Notes under the pieces: generated by a model
Databases searched by the model: none
Told to the model about the DNA's origin: nothing
Seen by the model: only the letters and a program-made list of their open reading frames with translations
In this document: positions 34,206 through 46,067 of the stretch, in pieces
How the letters are laid out: every line of letters starts with the position of its first letter
Position numbering within the stretch: the stretch's first letter is position 1
DNA from: Ophiocordyceps camponoti-saundersi (nom. inval.)
Taxonomy: Eukaryota > Ascomycota > Sordariomycetes > Hypocreales > Ophiocordycipitaceae
Assembly: GCA_003339415.1 (NCBI GenBank)
Contig: PDHQ01000229.1
Location: forward strand, 1 to 56,596
Reading direction: 5' to 3'
Length of the DNA stretch: 56,596 nucleotides
Translations under genes and position numbers: made by a program

Positions 34206-34924
34206 TTATTTTTAAGTTTTTTTTAGAATTTTTATTATAAGTAATTATTTCGTATTTACTCTTATAATACTAGGATAAATTTAAAGCTTAAAACTTATAA
34301 ACTAGAAAAATAAACTCCTTCGAATAGCTATTTATATAAAAAATTTAATTAATAACGCTTTTTTATAATAAAAAAAGGAAAAAAAAAGAAAAATAAATAT
34401 TAATATAATATAAATAGCTTTTACTTTTCGTTTTTTATTTTCCTTAATTAGAAGAAGCTATTAGGTAAATAAGCCGTGCTGTAAAATATAAATCTTCGAA
34501 TTTTTATCTAGGCTTAATTTAAATTCCTTCGTATTATATTAAGAAATAGTTATTTTTTCCTTTTCTTTTTCTTTTTTCGAAGGGCTTAAAAGTTTCTAAG
34601 AAGGTCCTTTATCTGAAAACTTAATACTATCTAATTTTATAGCTATATCGCTATCATAGCTATTAAAATTAGCTAAGGTTACTTAAAAAAGCTCTCCCTA
34701 AGAGGTAATCGAAAGCGTATAGTTAAAGTTAGACATTTTATAAGAGATTAAAGAGACTAGGCTAATAGCGGTTAGCTTTATCGTATTCTTTAGGAAAAAA
34801 GCTTTTAATAAATACCCTTTTTATCTTTATAGCTTATTTAGAAAGAGTTATAAAGTAGATTAAAGTTATAATATATATAAATTATAATATATAACTATAA
34901 AGTTAAAGAAAAAAACTTAAAACT

Positions 34925-35195
34925 TTGAAAATTTTTCTATATATAAGGAAAATAGGTAAGGGTACTTAGTAATACGCTAGAAAAAGCGCCTTACGCTATA
35001 TATTCGGTCGTAAACCTACTTTTCCGGGATATACTTTCTTTATATTTTTAGAATATTTTTTAGTAGTAAGGTTTAAAAGTTTACTTAAAACCTTATATTA
35101 CTTATAAGGAGGGGTAAGTATAAAGGGCTCTTTTACGTTAACTTAAAGAAAAAACTAAGAAAAAGCGGTAAAAAAGTAAGGAAAAAATATAAGAT
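34925..35195 (-). promoter_or_regulatory. Duplicated leader block, copy upstream of the transposase
   Basis: About 270 bp repeated in the same orientation at 36172-36445, with high similarity (shared TTTCCGGGATATAC and AGAAAAAGCG, among others). It ends about 190 bp before the transposase ATG at 34736. The other copy ends about 175 bp before the presumed start of the second gene. The intervening leader (34750-34920 against 36005-36170) is also related but more diverged. This looks like a duplicated promoter and 5' leader. Confidence 0.65.
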
Positions 35196-35599
35196 TTTTT
35201 ATAGCTTATAAAATTATTTTATTATAAATTAGCTTAAGAGCTTTTATAATAAGTTTTTAATTTAATTTATTTACTATCTAAAGCGTCTTTATAAAATTAA
35301 GTTATAATATTAAGTAGTATATATAACTTTATTTTTATTATAAAGTATTTTTTAAATAGTTACTTTATAAGATAAAAATTATATAAAAAATCTAAAAAAT
35401 ATATATAATAGTTTATTATATATAAGATTTTTCTTTTTTATATAATATATTTTATTATAAGTAAAATACTAGTAATTTATAATTTTTTAAATAAGCTAAT
35501 AAATAGAAAGTATTTTTAAAACCTTTAATTATTTTAAAAAAAAATCTAAAAAAATCTACTTAAAAGGCTTATAATACTTTTATTATTTAGATTTTTTTA

Positions 35600-35997
35600 T
35601 TAGAATTTTAATAAGAAAAATAAGCTTTTATTATAAATAAACTATAATATCTTATTATAAATATCTTTAATAAACTCTTCTATATATTATTTTTATATTA
35701 GTATTTTATTATCTTTAAGTTTTATATTATAATAGGGTTCTCTTACTTTTTCCGCTAATTCTCTAGCTATTTTATAAGCTTTTTTCTACGCTTTTATATT
35801 TTTTTTCTATTTTATTTCTTACTTTTTACTTATTTTTCAAGGAAAAGGCTTAGATCGCCTAGCGTATTATAACTTAATTCGCTTGATTCTCTTCTATATA
35901 GTTATAGTAGCTAAAAATAATTAGTATTTTTAATTTTAAAGCTTTTTTAAGGTAGCTTACCTTTATTAATTAAGGGGAGAGTCGCTTTTTAAGCTAT
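35600..35997 (-). pseudogene. Second hAT gene relic: small Lys/Arg-rich protein with one intron
   Basis: On the minus strand a frame begins at 35997 with ATA (expected ATG), reads a short exon (A-KATLPLINK), and splices out a 50-bp intron (35911-35960). It continues in frame as a strongly basic protein (KRIKRIKL, then KKAYKIARELAEKVREPYYNI, near 35790-35725) and stops near 35602-35600, giving about 115 codons. Internal stops are TAA/TAG, plus one TGA. I recognise no domain. It lies between the two copies of the duplicated leader block, upstream of the transposase and in the same direction. It could be an accessory DNA-binding protein of the element. The call rests on frame continuity across the intron and on composition. 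Confidence 0.5.
35911..35960 (-). other. Intron in the small second gene of hAT copy A
   Basis: Minus strand GTAAGCTACC...AATACTAATTATTTTTAG, 50 bp, with the same branch motif and acceptor context as the transposase introns. Confidence 0.65.
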
Positions 35998-36171
35998 TTT
36001 AATAAAGCCTAAAAAGGTAATAGTATTAACGGATAACGTTATCTTATTTTTCGGTAAAAAAGCTTCTTTAAGATACTCTTTTTATCTTTATTAGGTTAAA
36101 ATTAAGAGTAATAAAGGAATTTAAAGTTAAGGTTATCTTATAGAACTACTAAGTTATTAAAAAAAAGGGAG

Positions 36172-36445
36172 ACTTAGAAAATTTTTCTAAGTATAGGGAA
36201 AGTAAGTAAGGGTATTTAGTAATATACTAGAAAAAGCGCTTTACGCTATATATTTAGTCGTAAACTTACTTTTCCGGGATATACCTTTTTTATATTTTTA
36301 GAATATTTTTAGTAGTAAGGTTTAAAAGTTTACTTAAAACCTTATATTACTTATAAAGAGGGGTAAGTATAAAGAGCTTTTTTCTATTAACTTAAGAAAA
36401 AAACTAGGAAAAAGCGGTAAAAAAAAGTAGAGAAAATATATATAA
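36172..36445 (-). promoter_or_regulatory. Duplicated leader block, copy upstream of the small gene
   Basis: Direct repeat of 34925-35195, about 1.25 kb away. It lies about 175 bp upstream of the presumed start of the small basic gene. Confidence 0.65.
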
Positions 36446-36960
36446 GATTAATAAAAGCTTAAGCTATCTAATATATTTTATAAAAAATTTTTAGCTATTT
36501 TTTATCTATTTTAAATAAATTCTTAAAAAAAGAAAAATATATTTCTACTATTTACTAAGTTTTATGCTACGTATTAAGTACCCCCCGCGGGGTAAAGTAC
36601 TTTTTATAACTTAAGTAATTTTAAAAAAAGTATAGGGTATAATAAAATATAATTTAAAAAAATAAAAAAAATTATTTTAGCTTTAGAAGCTTACTTATAT
36701 TTTTTTAAGGTATATTTCTAAGCTAATATAATATTATATAAATTAAAAAAATAATTATATAAAGTAGCTACTTATTCCCTAAATTTAATATATTTTATAA
36801 AAAAAATATAAAAGTATATAAAAAAAGACTAAAAAGATAAAAAGTTATATATATTTTTTAAAGCTATAAGCTATATTTTATTTATAATTATATAGCTATT
36901 ATTAGCTTTTTTATTAAATCTTTTATTAAAATAAAGGAAGTATTTTAAGGTTAATAATAA
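36446..36960 (-). other. 5' region of hAT copy A, no gene seen
   Basis: AT-rich sequence between the leader block and the R1 insertion. CCCCGCGGGG near 36583 is a short GC palindrome. The last 18 bases (36943-36960) are the target duplication of the R1 copy. Nothing else is recognisable. Confidence 0.5.
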
Positions 36961-38827
36961 TAATAATAATAATATTTATACGCTAATATGCTTAATATAG
37001 CCTAAAACTATCCTATATATATTCTAGAAGTAGGAAAAACCGGAGAACTCGGAGTAAAACCCTCCCCTTAAGCGTTACCTTAGCTTAGGGCTAGACTAGG
37101 TCTGCACCCGGTACTCTATACCTTAGATAAGTTTAGTAATAATAAGTAATTAGGAAGCTAATATTTCCTCCGGAGCGGAGTCCGCGGTAGTAAGAGTGCG
37201 CGTAGTCTAGGTCCGGTATAAAGTCCGTATAGCTATTTATCTTCTTAAGTATTATCGTTATTATAAACTAAATCTCCGCGCTTAATTATAATATCTTAAA
37301 TAATCTATTCGATTAAGGCTTTATTAATATAATTAAAAAATATATAAAAATTTTACTAGCTTATAATAAACTTTATAATAGCTAGTCCTAAAAAGCGGCC
37401 TAATTATTATAGTAAAGCTACGGATAAGTTTAAAAAAAAAGTTAGAGGTAAAGCTATTATATTCGCTTTTTAGCGTTTCCGCCCTAGCTATTACTAAACT
37501 CTAATCGGCGCTAAAGGGGGAAAAAGGGCGGTATATATAAAATTCTAATTTATAAATCTTTAAGGTTAGGAAATATAAGTATTTTTCGCCCGGTCTTACG
37601 CTACTCTTATCTTAAGGTAAAGTTAACTTTACTTAGGGTAAATCCCCTAATAGAGAGGGTAATAATACGGTTTTTTTCCGTACGCTATAAGGTAAGCTAA
37701 CTTACCTTTTATATACGAAAAAGCGGAGTACTAGCTATATTATAGCTTCGCTATATAATATTTAATAATATATTTAAGCTAGTAATATTTAAAATATTAC
37801 TAAGGTTAAACTTTTAGCTTATAAAATTCTATATTAAAAATCTCCGCTTATATTATTATACCTTTATTATAAATTTAGTTTATATTTATTACGCTATTAA
37901 TAGTAACTATAAGGGAACTCCGCTAAGTTCTTAAATAATATCTTTTTACGTATAATTATATTATTAAAACTTTATTCGATAATTTAATTTTTTTCTAAAA
38001 AGCTTCCTTATTACCTTATTATAAAGCCTATACTAATACCCCTTTTACGATAAAAATATAACCCCCGCTAATTAAGCGTACTTCTTTTCTAAAAATAATA
38101 TAAAGCTACCTTAGATTAAATTAGAGCTTATAAATAGTATTTTAGAATATTATTATAATATTACCGCTAAGTAATTTCCTTATTATAAAAGCTTAGCTCT
38201 ATTTATAAAGTTCGTAATTAATACTTATTATAGTTATTTTAAGGCCTTAGATTTAAAATAAAGTAGCGATAAAATTAAAGTAAATTATAAGCTAACGCTT
38301 ATATTACTTAGGAATCTATTTTTTAATAGTTTTCTCTAGCGCTCTAACCGTAATTATAGCTTATATTAGAGGAGTTCCGCTCCCCCTAAAGCTATAAAAA
38401 AAAGAGGAAACTACGGCTATAACGGCTAAGGAAATATTATTAATTAACAAAGTTAAAGTAAGGGGGGCGCCTCCCCGAACCCTTTTAAACTCCGCTACTT
38501 ATTCGATAATTACTTATACGGAGACTAAGGCGTCCCCTAAAATAATCTTACTAATACTCGCCTTAGCTTCTAATAAGGTAAGAGGTATAGTAAACCCTTA
38601 AGTCCGAGTTTACTATAATTCGGAGTAAAGCTATATTTTAGGTAAAAAATTTTCGCGGTTACGATCGACCTATATAGCGTTACCCTCCCCCCCGGAGTCG
38701 CTCCGGGCGCGGCTTAAGGCTATCGCTACGGGGTAACGGAAAGAGTAGAGTCCGCTTATAATATAAAAATAGGTAGTTTATATCCGCGTCGCTATAAGCG
38801 CGGGATTTATAGAATATATAAAAGTTT
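36961..38827 (-). mobile_element. R1 retroposon inside hAT copy A, 18-bp target duplication
   Basis: A 1867-bp antisense copy with the (AAT)n tail at the left (36961-36972) and the 5' end at the right. The flanks TTTTAAGGTTAATAATAA (36943-36960) and TTTTAAAGTTAATAATAA (38828-38845) are the same 18 bases with one transition. This is the GC-richest and least degraded R1 in the window. I found no coding frame in it. Confidence 0.85.
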
Positions 38828-38845
38828 TTTTAAAGTTAATAATAA

Positions 38846-39639
38846 AAATAAAATTAAGTTAATAGTTATAATTTTAAGTAAAAAATCTTATAAGAAAGCT
38901 TAAAAAATCTATTACTTAAAAGAATCTAATTTATATTTTTAACTTTATTATTAAAGGAGTTATTTTTTTAAAAAATAAGAATTTTATTTATATCTTAGTT
39001 TACTATACTAAAAATAACTTAGTAAGGAAAAAAGGGTAAAAAATAGAAAATAATTTATAACTAAGGCTATAATAAACTTACTAACCTAAAAAAAGGATTT
39101 TACGTAAAGAGGACCTTTTTCTTTCTAACTAGATTTTTATATTATTTTTTCCTCTTTAATTAAGCTTTTAAAATAAATATTAGTGTTTTTAGTACCTAAT
39201 ATAAGGTAGTAAATAAAATATTTATTATCCTTTTTAATAATTTATTTAAAAATAGAAAAAAAACTATAGCCTTAAAAAATATAATATTTTAAGTAATATA
39301 AATCTTAAAAGCCTTTAAAATAATATTATTTAGTACTTATAATAAATTTTTAAAATAACTATATTCTTTCTATTAATATTTTTATAATAATTTTAAAAAA
39401 ATAGATAAAATTATAAAAAGTAGTTTTTAGCTATAATAATACCTATTTATTTCTTAGATTATTATTTACTATTATATTATTTACTAAGGTTTTTTTTTCT
39501 TATTAATATTTTTAAAAAATATTTTTTAAAAAAGTATTATCTTTAACCTTTTATTAAAAAATAAGTAAAATAGCTAAAATTATAAAAAAAATACTATTAA
39601 GAAGCGCTTTTAATAAGGTCTTTTTTAAAAATGTAAAAA
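38846..39639 (-). other. 5' region of hAT copy A between R1 and the terminus
   Basis: AT-rich DNA without a readable gene. From about 39480 onward it parallels the region inside copy L (about 70-210), so it belongs to the hAT terminus. Confidence 0.55.
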
Positions 39640-39843
39640 AAATAATTAACGCTAGGGACTAATTTTTTAGTCTTTAGTCAGTTACTAACTAACTAAAGAC
39701 TAAAAGTAACTAACTAAAATTAGTCACTATAAGGGCTTTAGTTAGTTAGTAACTAATTTAGTCCTTAAAAATAAGAACTTTAGTTAGTTAGTTTAGACTA
39801 ACTAAAAAAAAATTAAAAAGTTACTAACTAATTTTAAACCTTA
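39640..39843. repeat. hAT subterminal repeat region (transposase 5' side)
   Basis: Dense TTAGTTAGT/ACTAACTAA motifs ending in CTAATTTTAAACCTTA. It matches the reverse complement of 43551-43745 and of 56009-56205, and the direct sequence of 210-410. The terminal CCTTA is the RIP form of CCCTG. Confidence 0.78.
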
Positions 39844-39952
39844 ATTATAAGGTAATAAAAAAAGTAAAGTCTACTTATAATATAAAAATAAAAAGTTTAT
39901 ATCTATATTATTATAAGCGTAAAATTTATAAAATATATAAAAGTTATTATTT
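39844..39952 (-). mobile_element. R1 5'-end fragment flanking hAT copy A
   Basis: This matches the right-hand end of antisense R1 copies (compare 38720-38827), beginning part way through the element at the hAT border. The rest of this R1 copy is not next to the other end of hAT copy A. Confidence 0.65.
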
Positions 39953-42900
39953 ATTATAAAAAAGATATTAATATAAGCTTAATTTTAAGATAATAAGATA
40001 ACTTTTATATATTTTATAAGCTTTACGCTTATAGCTATATAAATATAAACTTTTTATTCTTATATTATAAGCGGACTCCGCTCCTTTTATTACCTTATAA
40101 TAATAGCTAGCTACGCTTAAAGTAACTTTAAAAAAAAGGTAACGTTATATAAGTTAATTATAATTAGAAAAATTTTTTACTTAGAATATAGCTTTATTTT
40201 AAATTATAAGAATTTTAAATTTAAAAGTTTATTATATTTATTATCTTATTAAAAGCTAAGGTAATTATTAGTAAAATTATTTAAAGAGATATTTTTTTTT
40301 ATAAATAATTATTAAATAAATAGCGGAGTTTAAGAAAGTTTAAGAAAGCGCCTCTTTTACTTTAATTTTATTTATTAGTAATATTTTCTTAGCTATTATA
40401 GCTATAATTTCTTTTTTTATAGCTTTAAAAGGAGCGGAACTTTTTTAATATAAGCTATAATTATAGCTAAAGCGCTAAAAAAGATTATCGATAAATAAGT
40501 TTCTAAGTAATATAAGCTATAGTTTATAATTCGCTTTAACTTTATTAGTACTTTATTTTAAGTTTAAGGCCTTAAAAAAATTATAATAAATATTAATTAT
40601 AAACTTTATAAGTAAAACTAAGCTTTTATAATAAAAATATTACTTATTAGTAATATTATAATAATATTCCGGAATACTATTTATAAGCTTTAATTTAATT
40701 TAAAGTAGCTTTATATTATTTTTAGAGTAAAAATATACTTAATTAATAAAAATTATACTCTTATTATAAAAGGAATATTAGCGTAAGCTTTATAATAAGG
40801 CGATAAGGAAGCTTTTTAAAAAAAGATTAAGTTATTAAATAAGGTTTTAATAATATAATTATATATAAAAAATATTATTTTAAAACTTAGTTGAGTTTTT
40901 TAATAATTATTATTAATAATATAGTAAATATAAACTAAATTTATAATAAAAATATAATAATATAAGCGAAGATTTTTAACGCTAGATTATATATATTAAA
41001 AATCTAATTTTAATAATATTTTAAATACTATAAACTTAAATATATTACTAAATATTATATAATAAAGCTATAATATAGTAAATATTTTATTACTTTATAT
41101 ATAAAAAAAGTTTACTTATTTTAAAACTTATAAAAAAAATTATATTTTTATTTTTCTTATTAAAAATTTTATTTTAAGTAAAGTTAACTTTACTTTAAAA
41201 TAAGAGTAATATAAAACTAAGTGAAGGACGTATATATTACTTAATTTTAAAAGTTTATAAACTAGAATTTTATATATATTACCCCTTCCCCTCTTTTAGC
41301 GCTAATTAGAAATTAATAATAGCTAGGGCGGAAACGCTAAAAAGTAAATATAATAATACTCCCTCCTCTAACTCTAACTTTATATTTATTTATAGCTTTA
41401 TTATAATAATTTAGCTATTTTTTAAAATTAATTATTATAAAGTTTATTATAAGATAATAAAACTTTTATATATTCCTAAGCTACGCTAATAAAGCCTTAA
41501 TTAATTAAATTATTAAGGCTATTTTAATAAAATATAAGGATTTAGTTTATAGTAATAATAATAGCTAGGAGAATAAGTAAGTTATATAAACTCCGTACTA
41601 GACCTAGTTTATATATACTCTTATTACTATAAAATCCGCTCTAAGGGAAATATTAGCTTTTAAATTATTAATTAATACTTAACTTATTAAATATATAAAG
41701 TATTAAGTATAAGTAAGGTTTAACTTAAAGCTAAGGTAATACTTAAAAGGAGGGTTTTATTTTAATTTTTCTAGTTTTTCCCCTTTTTAAAATATATATA
41801 AGATAGTTTTAAGCTATATAAAGTATATTAATATATAAATATTATTCTTATTCTTATTATTATTATTATTATTATTATAAAATAATAAGAAAGCTTTTTA
41901 GAAAAAGATTAAGTTATTAAATAAGTTTTAATAATATAATTATATATAAAAAATACTATTTAAAAACTTAGTAAAAATTTTTAATAATTACTATTAATAA
42001 TATAGCGGATATAAATTAAATTTATAATAAAAATATAATAATATAAGCGAAAATCTTTAATATAAAACTTTATATATTAAAAGTTTAATTTTAATAATAT
42101 TTTAAATATTACTAATTTAAATATATTATTAAATATTATATAATAAAGCTATAATATAATAAATATTTTATTACTTTATATATAAAAAGTAAATTTATTT
42201 ATTTTATAGCTTATAGGAAAAAATTATATTATTATTATTTTTATTAAAAGTTTTATTTTAAGTAAAATTAACTTTATTTTAAAATAAAAGTAATCTAAAG
42301 TTAAGTAAAAAACGCGTATATTACTAAACTTTAAAAGTTTATAAATTAAAACTTTATATATATTACCTCTACTCCCTTTTTAGCGCTAACTAAAAACTAA
42401 TAATAGCTAAGGCGGAGATACTAAAAAGTAAATATAATAATACCTCCTTCTCTAACTTTAATTTCGCACTTATTTATAGCTTTACTATAATAATTTAGCT
42501 ATTTTTTAAAATTAGCTATTATAAAGTTTATTATAAGATAATAAAACTTTTATATATTTTTAAGCTATATTAATAAGGCTTTAATTAATTATATTATTAA
42601 CGCTATTTTAATTAAATATAAGAATTTAGTTTATAACGATAATAATAGCTAAAAAGATAAATAAGCTATATAAACTTTATATTAAACTTAGTTTATATAT
42701 ACTTTTATTAGTATAAAGTCCGCTTTAAAGGAAATGTTTACTTTTAAATTATTAATTAATACTTAACTTATTAAATATATAGAGTATTATATATAAGCAG
42801 GGTTTAACTTAAAGCTCTCTAGTTTTTTCTCTTTTTAGAAGATATAAAAAATAGTTCTAAGCTATATAAGGTATATTAGCGTATAAATATTATTATAATA
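39953..42900 (+). mobile_element. R1 copy with another full R1 nested inside
   Basis: Outer R1 sequence runs 39953-39998, is interrupted by a complete R1 (39999-41878), and resumes at 41879 to end in an ATT/ATA tail at about 42885-42900. The outer copy is 5'-truncated, starting at a point matching about 40745 of the inner copy. Near 42797 a run resembling the hAT terminus is simply an internally deleted R1. Confidence 0.75.
39999..41878 (+). mobile_element. R1 retroposon, full-length sense copy
   Basis: 1880 bp, starting TAACTTTTATATATTTT and ending in an (ATT)n/(CTT) tail at about 41845-41878. The flanks AAGATAATAAGA (39987-39998) and AAAATAATAAGA (41879-41890) form a 12-bp duplication with one transition. 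It is heavily RIP-degraded and no coding frame was found. Confidence 0.8.
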
Positions 42901-43542
42901 ATAATAATATAGCTTATTTTAGCTTTAACTTACTTCTAGCTATTATATATATTAAATTTATAATTAATAAAGCTATAATTAAAAAGCTTAAGTTTTAGTT
43001 TTATTATATCTTTTTATATTTTTATATCTTTTAGTAAATATTTCTTTTATATATTATTATAGCTATAAATTTTTCTTTTTAGCTTAAAGCTTTTTTAATA
43101 TATATTTTTAAGCTTCTTAGAGAGAGTTATAAAAAGCGCTAAGTAAGTTTTTTTTTAGTTAGGATATATTAAAGGCTATTTAAGCCCTTTAAAGAATATA
43201 TTATAAGATAAGAATATACTTTCTTTAAAGCTAAACTATTATATTAGTCCGATTATACTAAGATTTTTCTACTCTTATATAAGCTATATAAGGAGCTATA
43301 AAAGCGCTTAGATTATAAAAACTAGCTTATAGTATATATAGCCTTTACTAGCTTTCTCCGAAGCTTTAATAAAATACTTAATTTTAAGAATATTCCTAAG
43401 AAGCTAATTAATTTACCGCCCCCCCTTATAGCTAACTTAATAACTATTATATTTATAACTTCTCGCTTTTTAAGTATTATTAAGTAATAGCGTTATTATT
43501 ACTATAATTAGATAAGTTATTTTAATTATAATTATTTAAAGC

Positions 43543-43550
43543 TTTATAAG
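43543..43550. repeat. Target-site duplication of hAT copy B, left
   Basis: TTTATAAG, identical to 45064-45071. Confidence 0.92.
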
Positions 43551-45063
43551 CAGGGTTTAAAATTAGTTAGTGACTTTTTAGTCTTTTTTTAGTTAGTCCG
43601 GACTAACTAACTAAAGTTCTTATTTCTAAGGACTAAATTAGTCACTAACTAACTAAAGTCCTTATAGTGACTAATTTTAGTTAGTTACTTTTAGTCTTTA
43701 GTTAGTTAGTAACTAACTAAAGACTAAAAAATTAGTCTTTAGCCTTAATTATTTTATTAGTATGTTTACCTTATTATTTAGCTGAAACGCCTTTTAAAGG
43801 TTTTTTTTATATAATTTTAGCTATTTTCCCCGCCTTTTTAAAAAATACTAAAGATAGAGTAATATTTTTAATAAAAAGTTTTTAAGAATATATTTATAAG
43901 TAAAAATAATACTATATAGATAATAATAAAATATATATATAATTATTAAAAGTACTACTAGGCCTAATATATCTTTTATTAGTTTTAGTTTTATTTTATA
44001 TATTTTCTTTAAATTTATATAAAAATATTAGTAAGAAAAAGTAATTTAATCTAAGAATTAATATCTTTCTAATTAAAATACTTATAAGAATATTTTCTAA
44101 TATACAAAAAGGCTTAATTTTATAGTGAAAGGAATCTTATTATCTTTATTATATAATAATTTATAAAGTATAGATAAAAAGCTATTTACTTCCTACCCTA
44201 TACTAAATTTCTTAAAAGCTAATATTTAAATAAGAAAGGATTAGTATAAGATAAAATTTTAAATAAAATCTTATTATATAAAATAAGCCCTAATCTTCTT
44301 ATAATCTTATTTTTAGCTTAATAAGCTTTTTAGATCTTTAGTTATTAATTCTTTGCTATTTTTTTCCTCTTTTTTCCTTACTAGTATATTTTTTACTTTA
44401 TAAATCTTTAGTAAAACTAATAAAATTAATTTTCTTTTAAAAAACTCCTCTAATAAGGGACCTAAAAATATAAAAGTAATATTATCTAATTATAGATTTT
44501 TAAGTTATTATTAATAGGTTTTTTACTTATAATATTACTAATTATTAAAATTATAAGAAAAGATTTTAGCTAAAAGACTTTAGCTATTTTTATATAAGAT
44601 TTAATTTAAGACTAATATTAGCTATAAAAATAAGAAAAAAACTATAAAACTTATATAAAGTTAAAGATAAGTAGCTATTTATTTTATCTTATTTTACTAT
44701 TTTATATAAGAGTTTAATAAAATTCTTTCTTTTTTTAAAATAAGTATTTATCCTAGCCTTTTAAACTAAAGAATTAATTACTCTATAATAAATAGCCTAA
44801 TTAAGATAATTTTAGAACTACTATATAGTCCTTAAAAAGCTTTATATAATAGTACTTTTTTTCTAATTTAAACAGCTTACGTAAGCTAACTAAAGATTTA
44901 GTCTTTTTAGTCTTTAGTTTTTAGTTAGTTAGTTACTATATTTAAGAACTAACTAAAGTCCTTAGAGTGACTAACTAAAGACTAACTAAAAGGTATATAT
45001 TTTTAGTCTAGACTTTTTTTAGTTAGTCCTAACTAACTAAAGACTAACTAATTTTAAACCTTA
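43551..45063 (+). mobile_element. Non-autonomous hAT transposon copy B, complete, 8-bp target duplication
   Basis: 1513 bp with termini CAGGGTTTAAAATTAG and CTAATTTTAAACCTTA. The flanks 43543-43550 and 45064-45071 are both TTTATAAG, a perfect 8-bp duplication, the length typical of hAT. It interrupts the interior of TRIM 2. About 190 bp at each end is rich in TTAGTTAGT motifs. The inner 1.1 kb shows no transposase and no obvious similarity to copy A, so it appears to be a deletion or replacement derivative that relies on a relative's transposase. Confidence 0.92.
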
Positions 45064-45071
45064 TTTATAAG
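45064..45071. repeat. Target-site duplication of hAT copy B, right
   Basis: TTTATAAG, identical to 43543-43550. Confidence 0.92.
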
Positions 45072-45857
45072 TAAATAAAAATAATAAGGTTAAAGTTATA
45101 TATAAGCGGAGCGGGGTAGCTAAGTATAAATTTAAAGTATTTTAATTAAGGGGATAATAAGTAAAAAAGGGCACGCGCGCGCTAAATATTATAGCTTAGG
45201 TAATTTCTAGCCTTAGTATATTACTTTATATATAAATAATCCGCGCTTACCTTAAGCATATAAATTTATTAGTAAATATATATTATAGTTATATTATACC
45301 TTAGCTTATAAGCTAGCGCTAGTAGCGTATAGCGATAAATATTTAGCTAGCTTTACTATTTATTATAATATAAGTTATCCTTTAAACCTCCCGTAACTAG
45401 TATAATATTACTTAATCTTTTACGCTAATTATATAAGTAAATCTTATTACTAGCATATAAGTTTTTCTTTCCTAACTTTAAGTAATATTATAATTCTAAG
45501 CTTATTAAAATCTTCCTTATAATATATTATAAAAAGCTTTTCCGCCCTTTTATTTTTATTTTAATAGAAGCTATTAAGCTAATAGCTAGGGATTATATAA
45601 AGTATTTAGCTAGCGTAATAGTATATAACTTTTTTATCTTACGCTCTTACCTTTATAGCTAGCTTAAAAAGGGGGCTATATAAGGGATTAGTTTATAACT
45701 AATTATAGCTAAATAAGGAGGTTTATAGCGGATATATTTAGGTTTTCCTAATAGCGCTTAGTTATCGCGCGGGGTATATAGTTAGCTTAGGAAGAGGGCT
45801 TCTCTCTCCTTCCTTTCTTCTTCTTAATAGCTTTAATTATAACTTTATTTTAGCTTA

Positions 45858-46067
45858 TATAATAATATTACTAAAGCGACTATAGAAATAAGCTAAAGTA
45901 GAGTTATAATTAAAGCTATCGAAGAGAGGAAGGAGAGGGGAGAGAAGCCCCCCTCCCGAGCTAGCTATATACTCCGCGCGATAACTAAGCGCTATCGGGA
46001 AAACCTAAATATATCCGCTATAATCCCCCTTATCTAGCTATAATTAATTATAAACTAATCCCTTATA
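45858..46067 (-). repeat. TRIM 3 LTR (left)
   Basis: 210 bp, less degraded than most of its relatives. With 45679-45857 (TRIM 2 LTR) it forms a nearly contiguous inverted repeat. Confidence 0.88.

Larger units (their letters stand above)
31968..34736 (-). pseudogene. hAT transposase relic with several introns
   Basis: The minus strand starts at an ATG (34736) with MSNFNYTLSITS. Near 33047-33010 it reads DNAIRWNSTFFILKRVLEFY, the classic hAT RWNST block. The C-terminal dimerisation (hATC) domain at about 32160-32040 reads FPTLIILARKFLAI, then IEAIFSISNNII and SRNNLKP, matching the family order. The reading frame is carried between exons by short introns with GTAAGT-type donors, an ACTAAT/CTAAT branch motif and TAG acceptors (see separate entries). 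Stops inside exons are TAA/TAG at expected Gln positions. The first stop after the hATC domain falls at 31968-31970, inside the GTACGTAC patch at the Copia border. The true C-terminus is therefore uncertain. The catalytic triad could not be placed with confidence. Confidence 0.85.
25091..39843 (-). mobile_element. hAT transposon copy A, transposase-bearing, interrupted by Copia and R1
   Basis: The left terminus CAGGGTTTAAAATTAAT at 25091 matches the right end of copy B (reverse complement of 44874-45063), including the palindrome AGCTTACGTAAGCT at 25259-25272. The right terminus at 39843 (ATTTTAAACCTTA) matches the left end of copy B. Between them lies a hAT transposase relic on the minus strand. 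Removing the Copia (26053-31964) and R1 (36961-38827) insertions and their duplications leaves about 6.95 kb. The flanks do not form a clean duplication (ACCTTAAG against ATTATAAG) and belong to different R1 segments, so the two ends may come from different insertions. Confidence 0.72.

Noticed and set aside
42797..42812. AAGCAGGGTTTAAC resembling a hAT terminus
   Set aside because: The context aligns with R1 (compare 11495-11515), lacks the TTAGTTAGT subterminal repeats, and is explained by an internal R1 deletion.
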